From: Desulfobacterales bacterium
GTDB lineage: Bacteria > Desulfobacterota > DSM-4660 > Desulfatiglandales > Desulfatiglandaceae
NCBI GenBank assembly: GCA_027061865.1
Contig: JAMOVZ010000460.1
Location: forward strand, 1 to 12,259
DNA: 12,259 bases
Direction: 5' to 3'
Part shown: piece by piece, positions 1-6,295 of the stretch
How positions within the stretch are numbered: the stretch's first letter is position 1
Layout: every line of letters begins with the position of its first letter
Notes under the pieces: model-generated
Database searches by the model: none
What the model saw: the letters and a program-made list of their open reading frames with translations, nothing else
What the model was told of the DNA's origin: nothing
Translations under genes and position numbers: made by a program

Positions 1-447
1 GACCTTGGGCTCATGGCCATGACTTATGGCTATGTCTATGTTGCCTCAGTGGCTATGGGTGCCAATAAGAATCAATGTCTGAAGGCCTTTTTGGAGGCTG
101 AATCCTATCCTGGGCCATCCATAATTATTGCCTACTCGCCGTGTATAAACCACGGAATTGACATGGGGCTAAGCCAGGAAGAGGAAAAAAAGGCCGTGGA
201 AGTGGGATATTGGCCCTTGTATCGTTTTGATCCAAGGCTGAAGCAAGAGGGGAAAAATCCCTTTATCCTGGATTCAAAGGATCCCAAGGGTAACTTCAGA
301 GAGTTCTTGCTGGGCGAGGTCAGGTACTCAGCCCTTACCCGCACTTTCCCGGAGCAGGCAGAAAAGCTCTTTGAGCAGGCAGAAAAAGATATGAAAGAAC
401 GCATAGAAACATACAAGCGGATCGCCGCGGCCTTGGGTCCCCAATAA
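1..447 (+). CDS. nifJ: Pyruvate:ferredoxin (flavodoxin) oxidoreductase, C-terminal fragment
   Basis: This is the 3' end of a gene that enters from the left edge; 148 codons are visible and the reading frame is open from base 1. Single-chain pyruvate:ferredoxin oxidoreductases convert pyruvate and CoA to acetyl-CoA and CO2, passing electrons to ferredoxin or flavodoxin in the cytoplasm of anaerobes; the full protein is usually about 1,170-1,230 residues. What is visible matches the C-terminal part of the family: a GYVYVASVAMGA stretch, the SPCINHG motif (SPCIxHG in relatives), then YWPLYRFDPRL and the FREFLLGEVRY segment, followed by a charged helix ending in the TAA stop. No long C-terminal extension like that of the Desulfovibrio africanus enzyme is present. 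The thiamine-diphosphate and iron-sulfur parts lie outside the window. It converges on surE with only 19 bases between stops. Family assignment is secure; the exact substrate (pyruvate rather than another 2-oxoacid) is by homology. Confidence 0.93.
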   Translation, partial: DLGLMAMTYGYVYVASVAMGANKNQCLKAFLEAESYPGPSIIIAYSPCINHGIDMGLSQEEEKKAVEVGYWPLYRFDPRLKQEGKNPFILDSKDPKGNFREFLLGEVRYSALTRTFPEQAEKLFEQAEKDMKERIETYKRIAAALGPQ

Positions 448-466
448 TCCCTTTGGGACTTAACTG

Positions 467-1249
467 TTAAGTAGGCAGCTGGGGAGGCTTCAGTCTTGTG
501 AGTCTCCCCAGTTCTTTTAGGCAAGTGAGGTCGTAATGAATCGGGGTAATGGTTATATACCCTTCTCTTAGAAGGGCTGAGTCGCATTCCCTGTCGTCTT
601 CGTCCACCGTAGTCTCACCACAAAGCCAGTAATAGATGTTACCCCGCGGGTCGCTTCGTCTTTCAAAGCGCTCCTCAAATCTGGCGGTCCCCTGTCTCGC
701 AAAACGGATTCCCTTGATATTTGATTCCGGGACGGCGGGGATATTCACATTGAGGGCTCTGCCATCTGACAGACCATTGGAGAGCACAAATTCCACCACT
801 GACTTTGCCACTCGGGCCGCTAGTGAGAAATCTGGGTCTACTCTAGAATCCAGAGAGACCGCTACGGCAGGAAAGCCCAAAAAAGCCCCTTCAGTTGCAG
901 CAGAAACCGTGCCTGAGTAAAGGATATCCATCCCAACATTGCGGCCAGCATTTATTCCAGAGACAACAATATGGGGCTGTGGTTTGATCAGCTCTTTTAC
1001 CGCAATCTTTACGCAGTCAGCAGGGGTTCCTGAAACAGCATAGCCGTAAAAAGATCCGTTTCTGTCCACCTTTTGGACCCGCAGCGGGCTTAAGAGGGTA
1101 ATGGCATGCCCTACGGCACTCATCTCCAGCACGGGGGCCACCACGTGAACCTCAAAACAAGGCCTGAATATCTTATATAGGGCATAGAGTCCCGGTGCGT
1201 AAATCCCGTCATCATTTGTGAGCAGTATTCTGATTTTTTCTTCTCCCAT
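467..1249 (-). CDS. surE: 5'/3'-nucleotidase SurE (survival protein E)
   Basis: A complete 260-residue protein, normal length for SurE, a cytoplasmic metal-dependent phosphatase acting on nucleoside 5'- and 3'-monophosphates. The N-terminus carries the family signature ILLTNDDGIYAPGL (residues 8-21), where D13 and D14 correspond to the metal-binding aspartates. S44 in EMSAVGH and N100 in VVSGIN correspond to the other metal ligands. GTPADCVKIA (74-83) and the glycine-rich SGTVSAATEGAFLG segment (112-125) are also typical. The ATG at 1249 sits just upstream of the conserved beta strand, with GGAGG upstream at slightly long spacing, so the start is credible. It is divergent from fumA across a 182-base spacer and convergent with nifJ; no functional link with either is obvious. 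The last codons overlap a hairpin that may terminate nifJ transcription. Confidence 0.95.
   Translation of the reverse strand: MGEEKIRILLTNDDGIYAPGLYALYKIFRPCFEVHVVAPVLEMSAVGHAITLLSPLRVQKVDRNGSFYGYAVSGTPADCVKIAVKELIKPQPHIVVSGINAGRNVGMDILYSGTVSAATEGAFLGFPAVAVSLDSRVDPDFSLAARVAKSVVEFVLSNGLSDGRALNVNIPAVPESNIKGIRFARQGTARFEERFERRSDPRGNIYYWLCGETTVDEDDRECDSALLREGYITITPIHYDLTCLKELGRLTRLKPPQLPT
477..518 (+). terminator. Candidate intrinsic terminator for nifJ, inside the 3' end of surE
   Basis: CTGGGGAG at 479-486 is exactly complementary to CTCCCCAG at 504-511. With wobble pairs the stem can be extended on both sides (about 477-490 with 500-513), leaving a loop of about 9 bases. On the plus strand it is followed by TTCTTTT. 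That is the layout of a rho-independent terminator for nifJ, which stops at 447. The T tract is interrupted by one C, so strength is uncertain. The hairpin lies in the last codons of the opposing surE gene. Confidence 0.5.
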
Positions 1250-1275
1250 TGCCTCGCTCTACCTCCAGGTTTTAA

Positions 1276-1304
1276 TTGCCTCTGGTATGTAACTTTAGTA
1301 TATT
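1276..1304 (+). promoter_or_regulatory. Candidate sigma-70-type promoter for fumA-fumB
   Basis: In the surE/fumA divergent spacer, TTGCCT (1276-1281) is followed after 17 bases by TATATT (1299-1304), a good -35/-10 arrangement on the plus strand. Transcription would start near 1311, giving a leader of about 120 bases before fumA. On the minus strand a TATACT box overlaps the same -10 region (1297-1302) and could serve surE, but I see no good -35 for it. A perfect 10-base palindrome, AGAGGCCTCT, lies at 1376-1385 between this promoter and fumA and could be an operator or chance. Prediction by eye only. Confidence 0.35.
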
Positions 1305-1431
1305 CAAGCTCGATATCGCGCAGGTGAGATGTGATGGCGAACCGCCCCACCTCCACCCAAAGGTACTAAAATAACAGAGGCCTCTAATAAGTCAACAAGA
1401 CTTAATAATTCAGGACACAAGGAGCATTGAC

Positions 1432-2271
1432 ATGCGGGATCTTGACGTTTCCCGAATAACAGAAGAAGTAAAAGAGGCGGTGATTAAGGCCAACCTTGAG
1501 CTTGGTCAAGACATGCTGGATGCCCTCAGGAAGGCCATAGGCAAGGAAGAGTCCCCCCTGGGAAAAGAGATACTGGAGAAGTTGGTCGAAAATGCCAAGA
1601 TAGCCCGTGAAGAGAGGATACCTATGTGTCAAGACACGGGCTTTGTGGTGGTCTTTGCCCAGGTGGGTCAGGATGTCCACCTCGTAGGAGGGAGTTTCCA
1701 AGATGCCATAGAGGAAGGCGTTCGAAGGGGGTATAAGGAAGGCTATTTGAGAAAATCCCTCTGCCACCCTTTCACTAGAAAAAATACAGGAGACAACACA
1801 CCTGTTATTGTCCATGCCGAAATAATTCCCGGTGAGGATTTGAGGCTCTGGGTTGTGCCCAAAGGGGGCGGAGGTGAAAACATGAGCCGCCTATTTATGC
1901 TGCCCCCATCTGCCGGGTGGAAAGGGGTCAAGGAAAGAGTCGTAGAGGCCGTTATCCAGGCAGGGCCCAATCCCTGTCCCCCCACCATTGTAGGAGTTGG
2001 AATTGGAGGCGACTTTGAAAAATGTGCCCTTCTTGCCAAAAAAGCCTTGCTAAGGCCGGTGGGCACTCCTAATCATGATCCAGAGCTAAGGGCATTGGAA
2101 GAGGAGCTACTGGAGGCCATAAATAACAGCGGTGTTGGGCCCCAAGGATTGGGAGGGAGGGTAACCTCGCTAGCCGTCCATATCCTGCTTGTGCCTTCCC
2201 ATATAGCAAGCTTGCCCGTGGGAATAAACATTCAGTGCCATGCAAACCGCCACATTGAAATAGTGTTATAA
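1432..2271 (+). CDS. fumA: Fumarate hydratase class I, alpha subunit
   Basis: A complete 279-residue protein matching the N-terminal (alpha) half of class I fumarases and L(+)-tartrate dehydratases, which carry a catalytic [4Fe-4S] cluster and interconvert fumarate and malate. The likely cluster ligands are visible: C66 in IPMCQDTG, C182 in GPNPCPPTIVGVGIGG, and C269 in INIQCHANRH near the C-terminus. The segment PKGGGGENMSRLFMLPPSAG (143-162) and the RPVGTPNHDPELRALE stretch (208-223) are also typical. The ATG at 1432 has AAGGAG at 1419-1424 with a 7-base spacing, so the start is solid. The beta subunit follows after 13 bases. Two-subunit class I fumarases are common in anaerobes, where the enzyme runs in an oxidative or reductive citrate-cycle branch or in succinate/fumarate metabolism. 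Tartrate dehydratase cannot be strictly excluded from sequence alone; the TtdA/FumA distinction rests on context. Confidence 0.93.
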   Translation: MRDLDVSRITEEVKEAVIKANLELGQDMLDALRKAIGKEESPLGKEILEKLVENAKIAREERIPMCQDTGFVVVFAQVGQDVHLVGGSFQDAIEEGVRRGYKEGYLRKSLCHPFTRKNTGDNTPVIVHAEIIPGEDLRLWVVPKGGGGENMSRLFMLPPSAGWKGVKERVVEAVIQAGPNPCPPTIVGVGIGGDFEKCALLAKKALLRPVGTPNHDPELRALEEELLEAINNSGVGPQGLGGRVTSLAVHILLVPSHIASLPVGINIQCHANRHIEIVL

Positions 2272-2284
2272 AAAGGGGTGAACC

Positions 2285-2845
2285 ATGAATCAGCCCATTG
2301 AACTAGTTCCTCCACTCTCTGACCAAGACGTGGAAAGGCTTCGCGCAGGCGACCGCGTGCTTATAAATGGAACCATTTATTCTGCTAGAGACAGCGCCCA
2401 CAAGCGCCTGGCCGAACTCATCCAAAAGGGCCGCTCGCTACCGATACCGCTCCAGGGCCAGATCATTTACTACCTGGGGCCCTCTCCTGCCCCTCCCGGA
2501 AAGGTGATAGGGGCAGCTGGCCCCACCACGGCATACAGAATGGATCCTTACACTCCAGATCTGCTGGCCCAAGGCCTAAAGGCCATGATTGGCAAGGGCA
2601 AGAGGTCCAAAGAGGTGATAGATGCCATGATTAGGCACAAGGCCGTTTACCTGGCAGCCATTGGGGGAGCGGGGGCCTTGATCTCCAAGTGCATAAAAGA
2701 AGTGCGCATCGCTGCCTATGAGGACTTGGGCCCTGAGGCCATCCGTGAACTTCGGGTCGAAGAACTTCCTGTCATAGTGGTAATTGATACGCAAGGAAAC
2801 AACCTATACGAAGAGGGAAGAAAGAAATATTCAAGAAGCGGTTGA
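2285..2845 (+). CDS. fumB: Fumarate hydratase class I, beta subunit
   Basis: A complete 186-residue protein matching the C-terminal (beta) half of class I fumarases. Family features are ING-TIYSARDSAHKRLAE (28-44), IYYLGPSPAPPGKVIGAAGPTTAYRMDPYTP in overlapping blocks from 61 to 91, and the KAVYLAAIGGAGAL strand-turn (119-132). These residues form the substrate-binding subunit that pairs with the cluster-bearing alpha subunit; both are cytoplasmic. The start ATG at 2285 follows AAAAGGGGTG, an acceptable ribosome-binding site, and lies 13 bases after the alpha stop, so the two are almost certainly co-transcribed and co-translated. The C-terminus ends after the conserved VIDTQGNNLY region (166-175) with a short basic tail. 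Its TGA stop at 2843-2845 is followed 35 bases later by the preferred start of the next gene. The gene symbol is by analogy; in two-subunit systems it is also called fumA2 or ttdB-like. Confidence 0.92.
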   Translation: MNQPIELVPPLSDQDVERLRAGDRVLINGTIYSARDSAHKRLAELIQKGRSLPIPLQGQIIYYLGPSPAPPGKVIGAAGPTTAYRMDPYTPDLLAQGLKAMIGKGKRSKEVIDAMIRHKAVYLAAIGGAGALISKCIKEVRIAAYEDLGPEAIRELRVEELPVIVVIDTQGNNLYEEGRKKYSRSG

Positions 2846-2870
2846 CCTTAAACAACAAGCCTCACCAGAA

Positions 2871-2878
2871 AGGCGGAG
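2871..2878 (+). promoter_or_regulatory. Ribosome-binding site deciding the ATG 2881 start
   Basis: AGGCGGAG precedes the ATG at 2881; its AGG part is 7 bases away. A longer reading frame could begin at TTG 2842, overlapping the fumB stop codon, but that TTG has no comparable site in front of it. The 13 extra residues would also place a polar stretch before the basic N-terminus that normally precedes a signal anchor. Confidence 0.45.
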
Positions 2879-2880
2879 AT

Positions 2881-3789
2881 ATGGGCAAGAAAGGGCGAAG
2901 CAAGGCCTGGATTTGGATCGTCGTAGCACTTTGTTTGGCCGTACTGCTGGTGGGGGGCTATTTTTATCTGAAGGAAAGGCCCATTCCATGGAAGCCCCCA
3001 CCAGAACACCCCTCAGAGGAGGAAAAAGAAAAGCCGCCCTCACCAACTCCACCTGCCCACGAGACTCAGACTCCCGCAGCCCCTGCTGTCTCTCAAACGA
3101 CATCGGCCCAGTCGTCCCCTGGGGGCCAGCCATCTGCCCTGGCTCCAGAGTCCAAGCTTGACTATTGCCAGCAGTTGGAATCAGACGTGGCAGAGTTCTT
3201 CCGCTACCTGGACACCAGGGACTATATCCGCCACCTGAATCTTGGCAAACCCGCGCTTGAGTATTTTAAGACCGTTGTCAAAAAGCTCTCTGAGCATGCC
3301 CCGGTGCCTGCAGGTGAAGGAGTTGACCCAAGGCTGCTTACCCGAAACACATATCATTTCTACAGGGCCCTTGGCCGAAAGGACCTGAGGCTGCTGCGCG
3401 AGATCCTTCAAAATGAGACAGACACCATGGAGATCAACCTGGACATATTCTTTAGGTGGGCCATGGCAGGAGACCGTTGTCCAGACAGCCTTGGATTGCG
3501 CCCCTCCTTCGATGTGCTTTACAAGTATGCTGGGTTTTTATTAAATACCATTGGAGGCCGTGGATATCTCCTGAGGCGGTCTCCCCGGCTGAGGTTAGTC
3601 TTGACCTATTATTGTCTCCTCATCGTGCACGAAGCAGACAAACGGGGAAAAAACAATTACGGCATCGACCCATTTCCTTTTTTACGCCTCTTAAGAGAAG
3701 AAATCAGCCATTACCCGGATCTCGAGTTCCAGTCAGAGTATTTACAGACACTTGAACGCATAGAGGCCTATTACTTACAAAGAAGGTAG
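2881..3789 (+). CDS. Membrane-anchored protein with proline-rich stalk and unknown helical domain
   Basis: I do not recognise this family. From the ATG at 2881 it is 302 residues. The N-terminus is basic (MGKKGRSK), followed by one hydrophobic segment at about 10-29 without an obvious cleavage site, so it is probably a signal anchor with the rest in the periplasm. Residues 33-90 form a low-complexity stalk rich in Pro, Glu, Ser, Thr and Ala. From about residue 95 a domain of roughly 205 residues follows that reads as mostly alpha-helical, with many Leu, Tyr and Arg and three cysteines (C96, C200, C245). No catalytic motif was seen. The layout (anchor, flexible stalk, globular domain) resembles envelope proteins that reach across the periplasm. 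It follows fumB after 35 bases in the same direction and may be transcribed with it, though a shared function is not apparent. Its 3' end overlaps the opposing ATP-grasp gene by 15 bases. The coding assignment is supported by the composition and continuous frame; the function is unknown. Confidence 0.8.
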   Translation: MGKKGRSKAWIWIVVALCLAVLLVGGYFYLKERPIPWKPPPEHPSEEEKEKPPSPTPPAHETQTPAAPAVSQTTSAQSSPGGQPSALAPESKLDYCQQLESDVAEFFRYLDTRDYIRHLNLGKPALEYFKTVVKKLSEHAPVPAGEGVDPRLLTRNTYHFYRALGRKDLRLLREILQNETDTMEINLDIFFRWAMAGDRCPDSLGLRPSFDVLYKYAGFLLNTIGGRGYLLRRSPRLRLVLTYYCLLIVHEADKRGKNNYGIDPFPFLRLLREEISHYPDLEFQSEYLQTLERIEAYYLQRR

Positions 3790-5232
3790 GATTGACGTTT
3801 TAAGAACTGATCGCCTGATCCATTTTGCCGCCCTTCTCAAACGGTTAGAGGGCCCAAGATCCTGCCCAAGCCCTGGGTCGGCACAGAGAATCCTGCAGAG
3901 CCTAAAGAGAGGATCTTTGATTTCCAAGGGTCCCAGCCAGCCTTCTGGCGGCCCGTCAACCAATAGAATCTCCTGTGGCCGCTGAAGGTGGGAATAGTTC
4001 CATCCAACGCCCTTATAGTCAAATTCGCCCTTGCTCCTCTCCAAGTACACTCCAGCCCTCATGGTTGAGCCTTTCAGCGTCAAAGGGGCTGAAAGGGGAT
4101 GGACGATTACGTGTGAGCCACAAGGAGGGATCCGGTACTCCTCATTCAGCCTTTCCAGCTCTATCTCATAGGTGATATCCATAAATTCCAACAAATGAAA
4201 GGCCTCCAAGGGAAGTTTGCCCTCTGCCTTTAATAACATGGATAACATGGGCAAGCCCCCGGTAAGGCGTGGGTTTATCTCCTTTGGATATATTTTTTGG
4301 CGCTCAAGGTCTGCCAAGAAGTCCACCCCAAAAAGTCCCTTATAGCCCATCTGCCTCAGGCCTTGTGCTATCAAAAGGGCCTGAGCCCTAGCCTCTTCCT
4401 CCAGGAAGTGAGGCCATTTAACCCCTCCCCAGCTGTGGCCACAAAATACGCCCCTTTCCAATGGGCCAGGCTCCATGTCAATAAATTGTAGCTGCAAGGG
4501 GCCCATGAGCACCCCGTGGCGCGTGATACAGAGTGTGATGCTGGAGGCCACAGCATTGAGCTTTTTAGACAGGATCACCTTTTCGAGCGCCATGTCCCTC
4601 CAATATCCCTTTTTTAATCTTTCTTTCAGGCCCTGGTATTCATCCTTTGAAGAGACAAAGAAAGTTCCTTTGCCTCCACCCTTGGTGACATCTGCCAGCT
4701 GAACCACTATGTGAGGCCCAAGGGCCGTTGCCCAGTATTCATATCCCCTCTCTAGAAACTCCTCTAGCCTATAAAGGCCTCCGGGAATCAGGGGAAGGCC
4801 AAGCTTTCTTATCAAGTTTAAAAAAAACCGCCTGTCCCCGACCCGCACTCTCAAGGCCGCCTCGTTTGCCAAGAGCATCCAACCCTCTCTCCGGGCCAGC
4901 ACTTCCAGCTCTGGATAACTTTGATAGAGGAACAAGATCACAGGAGGCTGAAGCCTTCTCAAAAAATCCTTGGAGGCTGTATGGGCTAACAAAGAGAAGG
5001 AATTAAAGCCCGGTGGAGAACACCGCTCTCCGGTCTCCCTTTCAAGGCACCAAATGTCTGACACCTTTTCAAGGATTGGGAGGTCTGATGTGGCTCGGGC
5101 GCAAAGGATCCGGTAGTTGTTTACAAAATCCCACGGGATTATCCTGGAAAAGGCCGTCATCCCAACGCCCACCAAACTGCCCCGTATGGAGCTCAGCACA
5201 GCTTTGAGGTCATCTAGATCCCGTAATAACAC
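3775..5232 (-). CDS. ATP-grasp domain protein of unknown substrate
   Basis: The last gene of the minus-strand cluster encodes an ATP-grasp enzyme. From the preferred GTG start it has 485 residues: an N-terminal pre-grasp region (1-140), an ATP-grasp core (about 140-340) and a C-terminal extension of about 145 residues. Visible motifs are the nucleotide-binding loop KGGGKGTFF (184-192), GLFGVDFLADL (299-309) and the metal-binding KEINPRLTGG (317-326), as in carboxylate-amine ligases and the carbamoyl-phosphate synthase/biotin carboxylase/PylC side of the superfamily. Such enzymes make an acyl-phosphate from a carboxylate and ATP and join it to an amine or other nucleophile. No signal peptide. 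An ATG at 5286 gives a longer form (503 residues) overlapping the ABC ATPase gene by 73 bases but has no ribosome-binding site; an ATG at 5160 would give a shorter form. GTG 5232 has GGGGAG six bases upstream. Superfamily is certain; substrate is not. Confidence 0.85.
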   Translation of the reverse strand: MLLRDLDDLKAVLSSIRGSLVGVGMTAFSRIIPWDFVNNYRILCARATSDLPILEKVSDIWCLERETGERCSPPGFNSFSLLAHTASKDFLRRLQPPVILFLYQSYPELEVLARREGWMLLANEAALRVRVGDRRFFLNLIRKLGLPLIPGGLYRLEEFLERGYEYWATALGPHIVVQLADVTKGGGKGTFFVSSKDEYQGLKERLKKGYWRDMALEKVILSKKLNAVASSITLCITRHGVLMGPLQLQFIDMEPGPLERGVFCGHSWGGVKWPHFLEEEARAQALLIAQGLRQMGYKGLFGVDFLADLERQKIYPKEINPRLTGGLPMLSMLLKAEGKLPLEAFHLLEFMDITYEIELERLNEEYRIPPCGSHVIVHPLSAPLTLKGSTMRAGVYLERSKGEFDYKGVGWNYSHLQRPQEILLVDGPPEGWLGPLEIKDPLFRLCRILCADPGLGQDLGPSNRLRRAAKWIRRSVLKTSILPSL

Positions 5233-6275
5233 TTGGAGCTCCCCGCAGTTTCTACCTGCAAAGAGGGGCGGGCAGGGAAAAAACATCGGATCGCATGCCC
5301 TGGGGAGAGGTTCTCAAGGCGGGGCATGGCATTGGCGCACTTCTCAGCCCTGGCAGGCCTGCACCTTGGAAAAAAGGGGCAAAACTCCTTAGTGCCTTTT
5401 CCTTCGCCGTCTTCAATGCCTCTTCGCTCCTCTGCGAGCAATGTGCCATAGTGAAACACGGAGCCGCATTGACCGAATTTGGGAAGCGCATCAATTAGAG
5501 CTTGAGTGTAGGGGTGTCTAGGTTCGGCAATTATGACCCCAGAGGGTCCCAATTCCATAAGCGAGCCTTTATAAATAACGCCAAGGCGGTCACACAGATA
5601 TCTCGCTGCCGCAAGACTGTGGGTAATGAACAGGATGCTAACCTGGAACCTTTCCCTCATATCTAGGAGGATATTGAATATCTGGGCCGAGATAGAGGCA
5701 TCCAGCATGGAGGTTGGCTCATCCGCCACCACCATAGTGGGCTTCAAGATCATGGCCCTTGCAATGGCAACCCTCTGGCGCTGCCCCCCGCTTAATTGAT
5801 GCGGGTATCTTGCCAGGAAATCCTCAGGAGGAGAAAGCCCCACCAAGGCAAGCATCTCTTCAACCATTTCTTTCCTGTTCCCTGAATTTCCGATGCCATG
5901 GATCACCAGAGGCTCACAGACTGCTTCAAAGATTGAAACCTGGGGGTTAAGGGACTGATATGGGTCCTGAAAGATCATCTGGACATTTCGCCTGAATTCC
6001 TTGAGCCTTCCCCCCTTCAACTTGGTGATATCGGTGCCATCCAACTTTATAACGCCCTCCGTGGGCTCTTCCAGCTTGACAAGCAGCCTCCCTGCAGTAG
6101 TCTTTCCACTGCCACTTTCACCAACAAGCCCAAATATCTCTCCCTTCCTGATATTGAGGGTTAAGTCTCTTAGGGCAACGACCTCCTCGCTGCTTCGCGA
6201 AAACAGAGAGGCCTTGCTCTTGTATATCTTGGTCACACCTTCAAACTCTACAATATGCTCTCCGGTCACTTCCAT
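5214..6275 (-). CDS. Peptide/nickel-class ABC transporter ATP-binding protein (OppF/DppF type)
   Basis: One of the two cytoplasmic ATPases driving the importer encoded upstream. From ATG 6275 it is 353 residues. It carries a complete ABC domain: Walker A GESGSGKTT (52-60), Q-loop Q103, signature LSGGQRQ (161-167), Walker B MVVADEP (181-187) with E186, and H-loop H219. The D-loop reads TSMLD where relatives usually have TSALD or VSALD. The oligopeptide C-terminal element begins at EPRHPYTQALIDALP (251-265). Four cysteines, C299, C305, C313 and C331, match the spacing region of the Cys-rich tail found in this family, sometimes considered an iron-sulfur site. The linker before C299 is charged and lacks the usual Pro-rich PPSGC pattern. 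The frame is open upstream to 6398, but ATG 6275 is preferred: it starts right before the ABC domain, has GAAGGA upstream and follows the previous stop by 20 bases, whereas the longer form would overlap that gene by 103 bases. Confidence 0.92.
   Translation of the reverse strand: MEVTGEHIVEFEGVTKIYKSKASLFSRSSEEVVALRDLTLNIRKGEIFGLVGESGSGKTTAGRLLVKLEEPTEGVIKLDGTDITKLKGGRLKEFRRNVQMIFQDPYQSLNPQVSIFEAVCEPLVIHGIGNSGNRKEMVEEMLALVGLSPPEDFLARYPHQLSGGQRQRVAIARAMILKPTMVVADEPTSMLDASISAQIFNILLDMRERFQVSILFITHSLAAARYLCDRLGVIYKGSLMELGPSGVIIAEPRHPYTQALIDALPKFGQCGSVFHYGTLLAEERRGIEDGEGKGTKEFCPFFPRCRPARAEKCANAMPRLENLSPGHAIRCFFPARPSLQVETAGSSKCYYGI
5239..5244 (-). promoter_or_regulatory. Ribosome-binding site for the GTG start of the ATP-grasp gene
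   Basis: On the minus strand GGGGAG is followed by six bases and then GTG at 5232. It lies within the 3' end of the preceding ATPase gene, so translation of the two genes is probably coupled. This is the best Shine-Dalgarno/start pair in the overlap region and the reason for choosing GTG 5232 over the ATG codons at 5286 and 5160. Confidence 0.5.
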
Positions 6276-6295
6276 TTGTCCTTCAGCCCCATTTT

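Noticed and set aside
132..587. Minus-strand open frame spanning the nifJ/surE junction
   Set aside because: Overlaps the conserved C-terminal end of nifJ and the end of surE in other frames; Ser/Arg-rich translation without motifs.
2842..2880. TTG start overlapping the fumB stop, giving a 315-residue version of the anchored protein
   Set aside because: No ribosome-binding site before the TTG, while AGGCGGAG precedes ATG 2881, which begins with the basic residues expected before a signal anchor.
4233..4250. Tandem 9-base direct repeat ATAACATGG
   Set aside because: Only two copies, within conserved coding sequence right after the metal-binding motif of the ATP-grasp gene (PMLSMLL); explained by the protein.
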